Assembly (NCBI RefSeq): GCF_900115435.1
Contig: NZ_FOWK01000004.1
Location: forward strand, 124,001-188,000
DNA from: Prevotella sp. tf2-5
GTDB taxonomy: Bacteria; Bacteroidota; Bacteroidia; Bacteroidales; Bacteroidaceae
Direction of reading: 5' to 3'
DNA length: 64,000 nt
Notes under the pieces: model-generated
Seen by the model: only the letters and a program-made list of their open reading frames with translations
Told to the model about the DNA's origin: nothing
Databases searched by the model: none
Position numbers and translations under genes: made by a program
In this document: positions 1 through 9,236 of the stretch, piece by piece
Layout: each line of letters begins with the position of its first letter
Position numbering within the stretch: the stretch's first letter is position 1

Positions 1-220
1 TATGCATCTCCCATCCACCACTGCCAACATGGAATATACTGTCATCAAGCATAGTCGTTGCTCCGCTAAGCAAAATCAATGGCAGGAAGATTAATGAAGA
101 GAAAAAAGTGTTGAAGAAAAGTACAGGAATCACTGCATTGTCTTTCAATGCCACCTTCTTCAACGTATCATAGCAGCCCAGTAATGCTGCCGAAATAAAT
201 GCTAATATTAACCACGTCAT
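1..220 (-). CDS. EamA/DMT-type permease, N-terminal fragment
   Basis: This is the first 73 codons of a membrane protein that runs off the left edge of the window. It begins MTWLILAFISAALLGCYDT and continues with a second hydrophobic stretch (PVLFFNTFFSSLIFLPLIL). That two-helix start with a short charged loop (LKKVALKD) is typical of the drug/metabolite transporter superfamily. The ATG overlaps the truA stop codon in an ATGA arrangement, so the two are probably co-transcribed. The substrate cannot be inferred from this fragment. The family call rests on hydropathy and the general N-terminal pattern, not on a specific motif. Confidence 0.6.
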   Translation of the reverse strand, partial: MTWLILAFISAALLGCYDTLKKVALKDNAVIPVLFFNTFFSSLIFLPLILLSGATTMLDDSIFHVGSGGWEMH

Positions 221-960
221 CTCGTTATATCGTTATATCGAACCTCCTCCAAACACAATGCCTTTGCCGGCATCGACTCACCTGCCTGGGTACGGCGTCC
301 TCCTTTGATCACCTCACGGAACTCGTCAAGCGTCATACGATGACGCCCTACCTCTATCAATGTACCCACCACAGCACGTACCATATTACGCAGAAAGCGA
401 TTAGCGGTAATCTCAAAATACCACACATCATTGGCTGTCTGATGCCATTGCGCCGCATAGATATGGCAGATTGTCGTCTTCACATCACTACCTGCCTTAC
501 AAAATGCCCCGAAGTCATCATATTCCATTAATATCCGTGCCGCCTCATTCATCATCGGGAAATCGAGCACATAGTGTAACTCTAAAGAAAAATGACGCAA
601 AAACGGATTCTTCTTGGTGTGAATATAATAATGATAGGTACGTGCAGACGCAGAAAAACGGGCATGCAAATCATCTGCTACCCGTTCCACTCTGTCGACA
701 CTGATATCCGCAGGCAAGACCCCGTTCAGTTTCTTCGTCAACACTTTGGCGTCAAAAGATACTTCAGTGTCGAAATGTGCCGCCATTTGACGGGCATGCA
801 CCCCGGCATCCGTCCTTCCAGCTCCCGTCACACTGATGTCCTCTCGTAGCAGAAGTGACAAGGCACGGTGCAGTTCTTCCTGCACCGTGTCCCCGTTAGG
901 TTGTAACTGCCACCCGTGGTAGTTTGTCCCGTCGTAACTGAACCAGATGAAATATCTCAT
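217..960 (-). CDS. truA: tRNA pseudouridine(38-40) synthase TruA
   Basis: TruA isomerises uridines 38, 39 and 40 in the anticodon arm of many tRNAs. At 247 residues it has the normal family length. The catalytic signature GAGRTDAGVHA is intact, with the nucleophilic aspartate at about residue 51. The N-terminal YDGTNYHGWQLQP motif and the later RFLRNMVRAVVGTLIEVG block are also classical. The gene starts an apparent two-gene unit with the downstream permease through a 4-bp ATGA overlap. Nothing in it is unusual. Confidence 0.97.
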   Translation of the reverse strand: MRYFIWFSYDGTNYHGWQLQPNGDTVQEELHRALSLLLREDISVTGAGRTDAGVHARQMAAHFDTEVSFDAKVLTKKLNGVLPADISVDRVERVADDLHARFSASARTYHYYIHTKKNPFLRHFSLELHYVLDFPMMNEAARILMEYDDFGAFCKAGSDVKTTICHIYAAQWHQTANDVWYFEITANRFLRNMVRAVVGTLIEVGRHRMTLDEFREVIKGGRRTQAGESMPAKALCLEEVRYNDITR

Positions 961-982
961 AAGGAGGTGAACATCTGTCTCT

Positions 983-2560
983 TTAGAATGAATACGTCAA
1001 GGAGCACTGGATTTGGTGACGGTTGTCTTTGACGCTAACAGCAGAACAGCCGTTTGTCTCCGTGAAAGTTCCGATTACAGCATCATTCTCATCATAGATT
1101 TCACCACTGGCAGTCAGTGAAGGCATGAAAGGATAGAAGTTGCCTTTACGCATGCTGTACTGATAAGCAAGGTCGAGACGGAACTTATCGAAAGAGAAGC
1201 CTACACCTGCTGTGATGCGATGCGTGTCTTTCCAGTTGACAAAATGCGTAGTTGACGCATAATAGACACCAGGTGACAATAATGTCTGGTCGCGAACACC
1301 GTTCTCTTGATACATTGGAGACACATAGTTGTAACCCAGACGGACAGCGATATTCTTGTCAATCTTGTATTCTCCACCCAGCTTCAGGGTAGAAACACCC
1401 TTCAGTGTCTTCTCTGTGTGACGCTTCATTACATTGTCACTGGAACTGCTCTCACTATAAGTATCACTCCAGTAATCGTAATAGCCGCCATCAATGGTTC
1501 GCATGTCACAGGCTCCATAGTCGGCATACTCATAGACGGCACCCAGTGCGAGATAGTCGCCAACAGTATGTCCAAGGCTCAAACCAAACTTCCAAGGAGT
1601 ATTGAAACGGAAGTCTTCCTTAGCGGCAGAGTGATCTCCTTTTAACACATTATCGGAAGTAGAATATGTAAATTCCGTGTAGTTCTCTGTTGTCAGACGA
1701 TAGAAAGTAGGAGAAGCCACAGAAACACCAATGCGGAAGGGAGACTCCTCGATAGGACGGACAATCAGACCAGCCTTGATGTTATAACCATGACCACTGA
1801 TCTTATGATTGTCAGCTACCAGAACGTCATCATAAGTATTACTGTTCAGTATTTCATAATACTCACTATAGTTCTTATAATTGACGGAATGTACACCGAT
1901 GGTCAGACCCAGATACAGGCGGTTCTTGATATTACCACTGATATTGAAGTCAAACTCGCCGATATATCCTGTATTCGCACGCTGGAACGTATATGCCTCA
2001 CCATCATAACTGTACATGGTCTTCTCTACGTCGTCATATAACATATTACCAAAATAAAGGTCGTCAAGTTGTGACCATGCATAAGTATCAAACAGACCTG
2101 CAATATCCTTAATAATTGTCTGACGATTCTGCGACGATCCATTAAGACCTGCTTCTGCTGCTAACACATGGTTAAAATTACGATTCTTATGGTAATTAAA
2201 ACCAAAATTCAGATAACCTGTCTTGCCAGTACGACTGCTGAAAACGACACCGATCTGGTCGAATGACACATGGGTCTTACTTCCGTCTTGGAAGCTCTTT
2301 CCATCCTCCTGCATATTAACACCCAGTGTAACGGAGACTTGTCCCTTGCGGAATAAGCCAATACCCGCAGGGTTGGAACCCATCGTGGAAATTTCAGCAC
2401 CCAGGGCATCCATCGCTCCACCCATACCCACATAACGTGCTGTACCATTCAGATCCTCTGTGGCAAGAGCAGCACCTACATAGGTGTCCTGTGTGGCTGG
2501 CTGGGCCTGCAGTTGCATAGCGACCGTCGCCATTGCTACAAAAAAATATATCTTCTTCAT
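983..2560 (-). CDS. outer-membrane beta-barrel protein, OmpP1/FadL-like
   Basis: A 525-residue exported protein with a clear signal peptide (MKKIYFFVAMATVAMQLQAQ). An N-terminal segment ARYVGMGGAMDALGAEISTMGSNPAGIGLFRKG resembles the hatch region of Bacteroidetes FadL/PorV-type proteins. The rest alternates amphipathic strands with tyrosine- and glycine-rich turns, and ends in an aromatic strand (QCSLTYSF), as expected for a barrel inserted by the BAM complex. FadL-type proteins carry hydrophobic compounds, but the substrate here is unknown. It sits head-to-tail between truA and a Tyr/Gly-rich exported protein. The family call comes from overall architecture and is moderately sure. Confidence 0.7.
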   Translation of the reverse strand: MKKIYFFVAMATVAMQLQAQPATQDTYVGAALATEDLNGTARYVGMGGAMDALGAEISTMGSNPAGIGLFRKGQVSVTLGVNMQEDGKSFQDGSKTHVSFDQIGVVFSSRTGKTGYLNFGFNYHKNRNFNHVLAAEAGLNGSSQNRQTIIKDIAGLFDTYAWSQLDDLYFGNMLYDDVEKTMYSYDGEAYTFQRANTGYIGEFDFNISGNIKNRLYLGLTIGVHSVNYKNYSEYYEILNSNTYDDVLVADNHKISGHGYNIKAGLIVRPIEESPFRIGVSVASPTFYRLTTENYTEFTYSTSDNVLKGDHSAAKEDFRFNTPWKFGLSLGHTVGDYLALGAVYEYADYGACDMRTIDGGYYDYWSDTYSESSSSDNVMKRHTEKTLKGVSTLKLGGEYKIDKNIAVRLGYNYVSPMYQENGVRDQTLLSPGVYYASTTHFVNWKDTHRITAGVGFSFDKFRLDLAYQYSMRKGNFYPFMPSLTASGEIYDENDAVIGTFTETNGCSAVSVKDNRHQIQCSLTYSF

Positions 2561-2599
2561 ATCTTTAAACTTTAAACACTAAACTATAAACTCTCTAAA

Positions 2600-3430
2600 C
2601 TATCTACGTCCACCATAAGAGTGTCCACCGCCACCTGAGCGTCCGCCGCCTCCGAAGGATCCGCCACGAGAGCCTCCTCCAAAGGAACCTGTGCTGCGAG
2701 AAGTACCAAAGGAGTGATTACCAACATTGTTGTGGTGGGAAGAGTAAGTACGCGTACCATAACTGCGAGAACCTCCTACGTTGCGATGGTGTGTGCCTCC
2801 AGAATATCTATGATGCGATACTCCTGCACGACTCCAGCGAGCACCACTACCATTACGATACGTATAGTAACGAGGTCCGTACCACCCATAGTAACCATAG
2901 TGATAGCGCCAAGGAGAATACCAAGTGGAATAGTAATAAGGAGAACGCCATCCCCAATAACCATAATAGCCGTAGTAACCACCATAATACCAAGGATCAT
3001 ACCAACTGTCATACCAAGGATAATAGCTGCTGTAATACCAAGGAGATGCCCATCTGCCATCACGATAACCCTCCCAATATGCTACACTGGGTGTATAGTC
3101 GTCGAAACGACTCATCCGACGGGTATACGTATAGTCTGACACCTCACTATAAGCAGAGTCAGGATAGACCCCGCGCTCAGCAGAGAAGTCTATAATGTCA
3201 TTACCCGCAGAGTCGATGGGGGCTACACGGCTCCACGCACGGCGGTTATATTCGTCAGCGCTACGTGTACTGCCCACATAGTAAGTATTGGCAGGCATAC
3301 CATACTTCTCCGCATCCTTAGCCACGTTCTCCTTCGTAGGAACAAAGTAGAGATCGTCGTCCTGTGCCATCATAGTGATGGGCATGGCTCCTAAGAGGAC
3401 TGAGAGTAGAACTAACTTTTTCATCTTCAT
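2600..3430 (-). CDS. exported tyrosine/glycine-rich protein of unknown function
   Basis: A 276-residue protein with signal peptide (MKMKKLVLLSVLLGAMPITMMAQ). I chose the ATG at 3430 because it begins directly before the signal peptide; an upstream extension would bury it. The centre (about residues 115-190) is extraordinarily rich in Tyr, Trp and Pro (YYSSYYPWYDSWYDPWYYG), and the tail is Gly/Ser/Arg-rich (GGSRGGSFGGGGRSGGGG). The composition suggests a surface or periplasmic low-complexity protein. No enzymatic motif is visible. It is divergent from prmA across a long inverted repeat and has a TATTTTTG -7 box at 3458-3465 on its own strand. Confidence 0.75.
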   Translation of the reverse strand: MKMKKLVLLSVLLGAMPITMMAQDDDLYFVPTKENVAKDAEKYGMPANTYYVGSTRSADEYNRRAWSRVAPIDSAGNDIIDFSAERGVYPDSAYSEVSDYTYTRRMSRFDDYTPSVAYWEGYRDGRWASPWYYSSYYPWYDSWYDPWYYGGYYGYYGYWGWRSPYYYSTWYSPWRYHYGYYGWYGPRYYTYRNGSGARWSRAGVSHHRYSGGTHHRNVGGSRSYGTRTYSSHHNNVGNHSFGTSRSTGSFGGGSRGGSFGGGGRSGGGGHSYGGRR

Positions 3431-3457
3431 TTTATATCTTTCTAAAGTTTCACGTTG

Positions 3458-3538
3458 CAAAAATACAACGATTTTCAATGCAAAATTAGGGAAAAACCCT
3501 AAGATAAGGTAGGTTTTTCCCTAATTTTTGTAATTTTG
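3458..3538. promoter_or_regulatory. divergent promoter region with a 17-bp inverted repeat
   Basis: The sequence AAAATTAGGGAAAAACC at 3482-3498 is repeated in perfect inverted orientation at 3512-3528, with a 13-base spacer. The minus-strand gene has a TATTTTTG box at 3458-3465, and a second TAATTTTG box is built into the left arm (3481-3488). The plus-strand prmA has TAATTTTG at 3531-3538. The element sits between two divergent genes, so it could be an operator or a symmetric pair of promoters. Confidence 0.6.
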
Positions 3539-3558
3539 CACTTAAAATTTAACACACG

Positions 3559-4428
3559 ATGAAATATTACGAGGTTATTTTCAAGATTCACCCTGTCACA
3601 CAAGATGCCCGTGACATCCTTGCGGCAATGACAGGTGAAGCGGGATTCGAATCCTTTGAGGAGACAGAGGATGGCTTGAAGGGATATGTGCAACAAGGCT
3701 CTTTCGACCAAGATGTTCTAGACCAGACCATCCAGTATTTCCCTATGGAAGGGACGCATATTATATATAATGTAGAAGAAGCCGAAGACAAAGACTGGAA
3801 CGAACAATGGGAACAGGAGGGCTTTGAACCAATCATCATTGATGAAGGCAAAATGGTGATTCATGACGGACGTCATCTCAACGCTCCATTATCCATGCTC
3901 AACTCTTCTCTCTCCATAGAAATCGATGCTCATCTGGCTTTCGGTACTGGTACCCATGAGACAACAAGAATGATTTGCTCAACCCTGTTATCTGAACAGC
4001 TCAAAGGTAAGAGGATCTTGGATGCAGGGTGTGGAACGGGTATCTTGGGAATTGCCGCACTAAAACTTGGGGCAAGCAGTGTAACGGCTTATGACATAGA
4101 CGAATGGAGCTCCGACAACACTAGACACAATGCTATTATTAACCAAGTGGACAGCTACATGGAAATTCTTTGCGGAGATGCCTCTATTCTTGACTCCATC
4201 AACAAGCGTTTTGATTATGTCCTGGCAAATATCAACAGGAATATCCTGTTGCAAGACATGAGAAGATTCCACCAGGTTATGGCAAGTGGTGCCTCCCTGA
4301 TCATGAGCGGTTTCTATACAGAGGACATCCCCTTGTTGGAAGCCAAAGGACAAGAACTGGGACTCACATTAGTCAGTCAACGGGAAGATAATCATTGGGC
4401 ATCTATTATCATGCGCGAACATTATTAA
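3559..4428 (+). CDS. prmA: ribosomal protein L11 methyltransferase
   Basis: PrmA tri-methylates lysines and the N-terminus of ribosomal protein L11 using S-adenosylmethionine. The 289-residue sequence has the N-terminal substrate domain and then the SAM-binding Rossmann domain. The family signature LAFGTGTHETTR is at about residue 128, the glycine-rich DAGCGTGILGIAALKLGA follows, and LANINRNILL is the NxxxN motif near the active site. The length is normal and the gene is intact. It is preceded by a TAATTTTG -7 box and followed by serS with its own promoter. Confidence 0.96.
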   Translation: MKYYEVIFKIHPVTQDARDILAAMTGEAGFESFEETEDGLKGYVQQGSFDQDVLDQTIQYFPMEGTHIIYNVEEAEDKDWNEQWEQEGFEPIIIDEGKMVIHDGRHLNAPLSMLNSSLSIEIDAHLAFGTGTHETTRMICSTLLSEQLKGKRILDAGCGTGILGIAALKLGASSVTAYDIDEWSSDNTRHNAIINQVDSYMEILCGDASILDSINKRFDYVLANINRNILLQDMRRFHQVMASGASLIMSGFYTEDIPLLEAKGQELGLTLVSQREDNHWASIIMREHY

Positions 4429-4472
4429 TTAAATATTCTATTATAAAATTTTCAATTCTCAATTAATATTTG

Positions 4473-4480
4473 TACCTTTG
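4473..4480 (+). promoter_or_regulatory. serS -7 promoter box TACCTTTG
   Basis: A perfect Bacteroidetes primary-sigma -7 element (TAnnTTTG), 39 bases before the serS start. Upstream is AT-rich sequence with no good TTTG -33 box. Confidence 0.6.
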
Positions 4481-4519
4481 CACCGTTTATTCGAATAAAA
4501 ATTAAAACAAAATATAATT

Positions 4520-5836
4520 ATGCTTACATTAAAACTCATTACTGAGGAGACAGACCGCGTGATTCGCGGACTGGAAAAAAAACACTTTAAGGGAGCCAAA
4601 GAAGCTATTGACGAGGTCCTTGCCGTAGACAAGCGTCGTCGTGAAGCCCAGCAGAAACTGGATGCCAACTTAAGTGAGGCAAAGAAGATGGCTGCACAAA
4701 TTGGTGGACTGATGAAAGAAGGTAAGAAAGCTGAAGCTGAAGCCATCAAAGAGTCCGTATCAAAGATGAAGGAATCCAACAAGCAGTTGGAGGACACCAT
4801 GAATGAGGCTCAGGAGGAAATGACACGTCTGCTTTGTCAGATTCCAAATATCCCATACGATGAGGTACCTGAGGGCGCTACCGCAGAAGACAATCATGTG
4901 GTTAAAAGTAATCAGAAGGAATGCGACGGCACAGACACCGTTGGTAATTGGACTGCAAATCCTGAGGTTCCTACGGCAAAACTGCCCCACTGGGAACTTG
5001 CCAAGAAATATAACCTTATCGATTTCGACTTAGGTGTAAAGATTACTGGCGCAGGATTCCCTGTATATATTGGCAAGGGTGCCAGACTGCAGCGCGCCCT
5101 CATCAACTTCTTCCTTGACGAAGCCCGCAAGAGTGGCTATACGGAGATTATGCCTCCGACAGTTGTCAATGCCGCTTCAGGTTACGGAACAGGACAGCTA
5201 CCTGACAAGGAGGGACAGATGTACCACTGTGAGGTGGATGATTTCTATCTCATCCCCACCGCTGAGGTTCCTGTGACCAACATTTACCGAGACGTGATCC
5301 TTGACGAGAAAGACCTGCCTATCAAGAACTGCGCCTATACCGAGTGTTTCCGCAGAGAAGCGGGAAGCTATGGTAAGGATGTGCGTGGTCTGAACCGTCT
5401 GCATGAATTCTCGAAAATTGAGATTGTACGCATTGACAAGCCCGAGCACTCCAAAGAGAGCCATAAGGAGATGTTGGAACATGTAGAGGGACTGCTGAAG
5501 AAGTTGGAACTTCCTTACCGTATCCTGCTGCTTTGTGGTGGAGATCAGAGTTTCACCTCAGCTATCTGCTATGATTTCGAGGTCTATTCTGAAGCTCAGA
5601 AGCGTTGGTTGGAAGTATCATCAGTATCTAACTTTGACACCTACCAGGCAAACCGTCTGAAATGCCGCTATCGTCGTACGGACACGAAGAAGACAGAACT
5701 GTGTCATACACTGAACGGTTCCGCCTTAGCCCTGCCCCGTATCGTAGCAGCTATCCTTGAGAATAACCAGACCGAGAACGGCATCAAGATTCCTGCCGCC
5801 CTCGTTCCCTATACAGGTTTTGAAATCATTGACTAA
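4520..5836 (+). CDS. serS: seryl-tRNA synthetase
   Basis: Class II aminoacyl-tRNA synthetase that charges tRNA-Ser. The N-terminal 110 residues form the long antiparallel coiled-coil arm that contacts the tRNA variable loop (heptad-rich, many Lys/Glu/Ala). The catalytic core follows: motif 2 TECFRREAGSYGKDVRGLNRLHEFSKIE and motif 3 LNGSALALPRIVAAILENNQ. LIPTAEVP is the family-specific serine-site segment. The length of 438 residues is slightly above the E. coli enzyme. The gene is complete, starts at the only reasonable ATG, and has its own -7 box. Confidence 0.97.
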   Translation: MLTLKLITEETDRVIRGLEKKHFKGAKEAIDEVLAVDKRRREAQQKLDANLSEAKKMAAQIGGLMKEGKKAEAEAIKESVSKMKESNKQLEDTMNEAQEEMTRLLCQIPNIPYDEVPEGATAEDNHVVKSNQKECDGTDTVGNWTANPEVPTAKLPHWELAKKYNLIDFDLGVKITGAGFPVYIGKGARLQRALINFFLDEARKSGYTEIMPPTVVNAASGYGTGQLPDKEGQMYHCEVDDFYLIPTAEVPVTNIYRDVILDEKDLPIKNCAYTECFRREAGSYGKDVRGLNRLHEFSKIEIVRIDKPEHSKESHKEMLEHVEGLLKKLELPYRILLLCGGDQSFTSAICYDFEVYSEAQKRWLEVSSVSNFDTYQANRLKCRYRRTDTKKTELCHTLNGSALALPRIVAAILENNQTENGIKIPAALVPYTGFEIID

Positions 5837-5861
5837 AAAAATCACTTAAAACAATTCAATT

Positions 5862-6506
5862 ATGGACAAGAATCAGAAGTTTGTTATCACCATTAACCGC
5901 GAATTAGGTAGTGGTGGTCGTACTATCGGCAAGATGTTAGCAGAGAAATTAGGTGTATCCTTCTACGACAAGGCTCTCATCAAAGAGTTGGAGAAGAAGT
6001 TCAATTTAAATACTGAAGAGATTGAACGTCTGAAGGGCAGCAAGACCCAGTGGTGGCGCGAGCTCATCAACACAGCAATGTACATGGGTCAGAACATGAA
6101 CGAGGTATGGTATTACCAGCGTATGTCAGGTGATGAGTTCCATTTGACGACTACCGATGATATGTTCAAAGTAGAGAAGGAAGTCCTCCAAAAACTCGCA
6201 GAGGAAGAGTCTTGCATTATTGCTGGTCGTTCCGGATTCTATATCTTAGCCAACCACCCCAACCACCTCAGCATTCTGATTCAGGCATCCAAAGAGCATC
6301 GTATCGAGCGCATCATGAAGAAGCAAAACTTGAGTCATGAGGAAGCTGAGAAAGTCATCAAGAAGATTGATGACATGCGTGAGACTTATGTGAAGAAATT
6401 CACGGGTACTTCACGTTATGACACTCGTAATTACGATCTCGTCATCTCTATGGACGGCAAGACCGAGCAGGAGGCAGTAGACCTGATCCTCCAATATATT
6501 GGATAA
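5862..6506 (+). CDS. cytidylate kinase-like family protein
   Basis: A 214-residue P-loop nucleotide kinase of the cytidylate-kinase-like family (not canonical Cmk). The nucleotide-binding start is ITINRELGSGGRTIGKMLAEKLG, where GSGGRTIG replaces the usual GxxxxGKS/T Walker A. Downstream is CIIAGRSGFYILA, which matches the family's second conserved block, and a RIERIMKKQ lid-like segment. Members are common next to metabolic genes in Bacteroidetes and Firmicutes, but their true substrates are largely unproven. It lies 25 bp after serS and 6 bp before the NfnAB fusion, so an operon is likely. Confidence 0.8.
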   Translation: MDKNQKFVITINRELGSGGRTIGKMLAEKLGVSFYDKALIKELEKKFNLNTEEIERLKGSKTQWWRELINTAMYMGQNMNEVWYYQRMSGDEFHLTTTDDMFKVEKEVLQKLAEEESCIIAGRSGFYILANHPNHLSILIQASKEHRIERIMKKQNLSHEEAEKVIKKIDDMRETYVKKFTGTSRYDTRNYDLVISMDGKTEQEAVDLILQYIG

Positions 6507-6512
6507 TTTCTT

Positions 6513-8870
6513 ATGAATAAAATTGTAAAAAAAGAACAGTTCTCCGAGAAGGTCTTCCTTTTTGAGATAGAGGCTCCATTGATTGCCAAGAGTCGTAAGG
6601 CTGGTAATTTCGTAATCGTACGCGTTGGTAAAAAAGGTGAGCGTATGCCTTTGACCATCGCTGCCGCTGACATCGAGAAGGGTACCATTACCTTGGTAGT
6701 TCAGATGGTGGGACTCTCCTCTAAGAAGCTCTGTGCCTTAAACGTTGGTGACTATGTAACAGACGTTGTAGGTCCGCTGGGCAATCCCACGAAAATTGAG
6801 AAATATGGAACCGTCGTATGTGCGGGTGGTGGATTGGGTGTCGCTCCTATGCTACCTATCATCCAGGCTTTGAAAGCAGCAGGCAACCGTGTGTTGTCTG
6901 TGATGGCAGGACGCTCAAAGGACTTAATCATTCTTGAGGATAAAGTACGCGAGAGTTCTGACGAAGTCATCATCATGACGGATGACGGAAGCTATGGTGA
7001 GAAGGGTGTGGTTACTGTTGGTATTGAGAAATTCATCGAACAGGAGCCCCATGTGGATAAGGTATTCGCCATTGGTCCTCCCATCATGATGAAGTTCTCT
7101 AACCTCACCGCTCAGAAGCACAATATTCCTTGTGAGGTGTCGCTGAACACCATCATGGTGGATGGTACAGGTATGTGTGGTGCCTGCCGTCTGACTATTG
7201 GTGGCAAGACGAAATTCGTTTGCATCGACGGTCCTGAGTTTGACGGAGCGTTAGTAGACTGGGATGAAATGTTCAAACGCATGGGTACTTTTAAGCGTGA
7301 GGAGCAGGAAGAACTTTCACACTATGAAGAGCACCTTGACTCAGAGAACACTAAAGACGCTAAAGTAACTATAGATACTATAGGCACTATAGGTACTATA
7401 AAAACCACAGATCCCATCGAAACGCTCACAGACCGTAATGCATCATGGCGTGAAGAACTCCGCAAGAGCATGAAGCCCAAAGAGCGTACAGCCATCGAGC
7501 GTGTCATCATGCCAGAACTCGACCCCGTTTATCGAGCAACCACCCGTACGGAGGAAGTGAACATCGGACTGACCAAGGAAATGGCGATGACGGAAGCGAA
7601 GCGTTGTCTCGACTGTGCGAAACCGACATGTGTGGAGGGCTGTCCCGTAAACATCAATATTCCTTCTTTCATCAAGAATATTGAGCGTGGTGATTTCCTG
7701 GCAGCAGCTAAGGTACTGAAGAACACCTCTGCATTACCCGCTGTTTGCGGTCGTGTCTGTCCGCAAGAAAAGCAGTGTGAGAGTAAGTGTATCCACTTGA
7801 AGATGAATGAGCCTGCTGTTGCTATCGGTTATCTGGAACGCTTCGCAGCTGACTATGAGCGTGAGAGCGGAAATATTAGTCTGCCGGAGATTGCTCCAGC
7901 CAATGGTATCAAGATTGCCGTCGTGGGGTCAGGTCCTGCTGGACTCTCTTTTGCTGGCGATATGGTAAAGAAAGGATACGATGTGTATGTCTTCGAAGCT
8001 CTGCATGAGATTGGTGGTGTACTAAAATATGGTATTCCTGAGTTCCGTCTGCCTAACAAGATTGTTGATGTGGAGATTGAGAACCTCGCCAAGATGGGTG
8101 TACATTTCCAAACGGATGTCATCGTGGGTAAGACCATCAGTGTTGAGCAATTAGAGCAACAGGGATTCAAGGGTATCTTCGTAGGTTCTGGCGCTGGTCT
8201 GCCTAACTTTATGAATATCCCTGGTGAAAACAGCATCAATATCATGTCGTCTAACGAGTATCTGACTCGAGTAAATCTGATGGATGCCGCTAACCCAACT
8301 ACAGACACTCCTTTGAATCCTGCTAAGAGTGTACTTGTTGTTGGTGGTGGAAACACTGCTATGGACTCATGTCGTACGGCAAAGCGTCTGGGTGCTGATG
8401 TCACACTGGTTTATCGCCGTTCTGAAGTTGAGATGCCAGCACGTCTGGAGGAAGTGAAGCACGCCAAGGAGGAAGGTATCAAATTCCTGACACTGCACAA
8501 CCCCATCGAGTATATCGCTGATGAACAGGGTGCTGTAAAACAGGCGGTTCTTCAGGTGATGGAATTGGGTGAGCCTGACGCATCAGGTCGTCGTAGCCCT
8601 GTACCCGTCGAGGGCAAGACTGTCACCCTGGATGTTGACCAGGTAATCGTTGCTGTAGGTGTATCTCCTAACCCACTCGTCCCGAAGTCTATCGACGGAC
8701 TTGAATTGGGTCGCAAAAATACGATTGTCGTCAACGAGGAGATGCAGTCATCACGTGCTGAGATCTTTGCTGGTGGTGATATCGTACGTGGCGGTGCCAC
8801 AGTGATTCTCGCAATGGGCGATGGACGTCGTGCCGCCCAGAACATGGATGAATTCCTTCAGAAGAAATGA
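6513..8870 (+). CDS. NfnA-NfnB fusion: FAD/[2Fe-2S] subunit joined to a GltD-like oxidoreductase
   Basis: Residues 1-260 are the electron-transfer subunit type shared by dihydroorotate dehydrogenase B, sulfide dehydrogenase and NfnA: an FAD-binding beta barrel (RMPLTIAAADIEKGTITLVVQ), NAD-binding GGGLGVAPML, and the [2Fe-2S] cluster cysteines in GTGMCGACRLTIGGKTKFVC. Residues 330-785 are the NfnB/GltD subunit: cysteines RCLDCAKPTC for a [4Fe-4S] cluster, and two dinucleotide folds (VVGSGPAGLSFAGD, VVGGGNTAMDSCRTAKRLGA). The parts are separate polypeptides in Thermotoga and Clostridium. The likely role is NADH/ferredoxin/NADP transhydrogenation. The linker at about residues 285-310 is a Thr-Ile-Gly repeat encoded by repeated ACTATAG units. 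Confidence 0.88.
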   Translation: MNKIVKKEQFSEKVFLFEIEAPLIAKSRKAGNFVIVRVGKKGERMPLTIAAADIEKGTITLVVQMVGLSSKKLCALNVGDYVTDVVGPLGNPTKIEKYGTVVCAGGGLGVAPMLPIIQALKAAGNRVLSVMAGRSKDLIILEDKVRESSDEVIIMTDDGSYGEKGVVTVGIEKFIEQEPHVDKVFAIGPPIMMKFSNLTAQKHNIPCEVSLNTIMVDGTGMCGACRLTIGGKTKFVCIDGPEFDGALVDWDEMFKRMGTFKREEQEELSHYEEHLDSENTKDAKVTIDTIGTIGTIKTTDPIETLTDRNASWREELRKSMKPKERTAIERVIMPELDPVYRATTRTEEVNIGLTKEMAMTEAKRCLDCAKPTCVEGCPVNINIPSFIKNIERGDFLAAAKVLKNTSALPAVCGRVCPQEKQCESKCIHLKMNEPAVAIGYLERFAADYERESGNISLPEIAPANGIKIAVVGSGPAGLSFAGDMVKKGYDVYVFEALHEIGGVLKYGIPEFRLPNKIVDVEIENLAKMGVHFQTDVIVGKTISVEQLEQQGFKGIFVGSGAGLPNFMNIPGENSINIMSSNEYLTRVNLMDAANPTTDTPLNPAKSVLVVGGGNTAMDSCRTAKRLGADVTLVYRRSEVEMPARLEEVKHAKEEGIKFLTLHNPIEYIADEQGAVKQAVLQVMELGEPDASGRRSPVPVEGKTVTLDVDQVIVAVGVSPNPLVPKSIDGLELGRKNTIVVNEEMQSSRAEIFAGGDIVRGGATVILAMGDGRRAAQNMDEFLQKK

Positions 8871-9235
8871 ACGGACTCTATACCATCATACTGCTCATAC
8901 TAAGCAACGTCTTTATGACGCTTGCTTGGTATGGGCATTTGAAATTATCAGAAACTGGGGTTAGCAACAACTGGCCTCTCCTGGGAGTTATCCTCTTCTC
9001 ATGGATGATTGCCTTCTTTGAATATTGTTGTCAGGTTCCTGCTAACCGCCTGGGATTTGAAGGGAACGGCGGTCCTTTCACTTTGGTACAGTTGAAGGTC
9101 ATTCAGGAATGCATCTCCCTGGGAGTCTTTGCCGTGATTGCTAACATCATGTTCCAAGGTCAGAATCTGCATTGGAATCATATTCTTGCTTTCTTCCTTA
9201 TTATTTGTGCTGTTTATCTCGTCTTTATGAAGTAG
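8867..9235 (+). CDS. DMT-family small membrane protein (DUF486)
   Basis: A 122-residue integral membrane protein with four predicted helices. It contains the DUF486 hallmarks TLAWYGHLK near the N-terminus and the central FEYCCQVPANRLGF. The ATG overlaps the stop of the NfnAB fusion by 4 bp (ATGA), which implies translational coupling. The family resembles half-size drug/metabolite transporters, and its transported compound is unknown. The protein is complete. Confidence 0.85.
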   Translation: MNGLYTIILLILSNVFMTLAWYGHLKLSETGVSNNWPLLGVILFSWMIAFFEYCCQVPANRLGFEGNGGPFTLVQLKVIQECISLGVFAVIANIMFQGQNLHWNHILAFFLIICAVYLVFMK

Positions 9236-9236
9236 A

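Noticed and set aside
2714-3195. Long open frames opposite the Tyr/Gly-rich gene
   Set aside because: They mirror the biased codon content of the exported protein and have no conserved features.
7362-7398. Repeated ACTATAGGTACTATA resembling the regulon palindrome
   Set aside because: It is inside the NfnAB linker and has no promoter after it; best explained as coding low complexity.
7853-8404. A 183-codon frame antisense to the NfnAB fusion
   Set aside because: The sense gene has clear motifs and the antisense protein is composition-driven.
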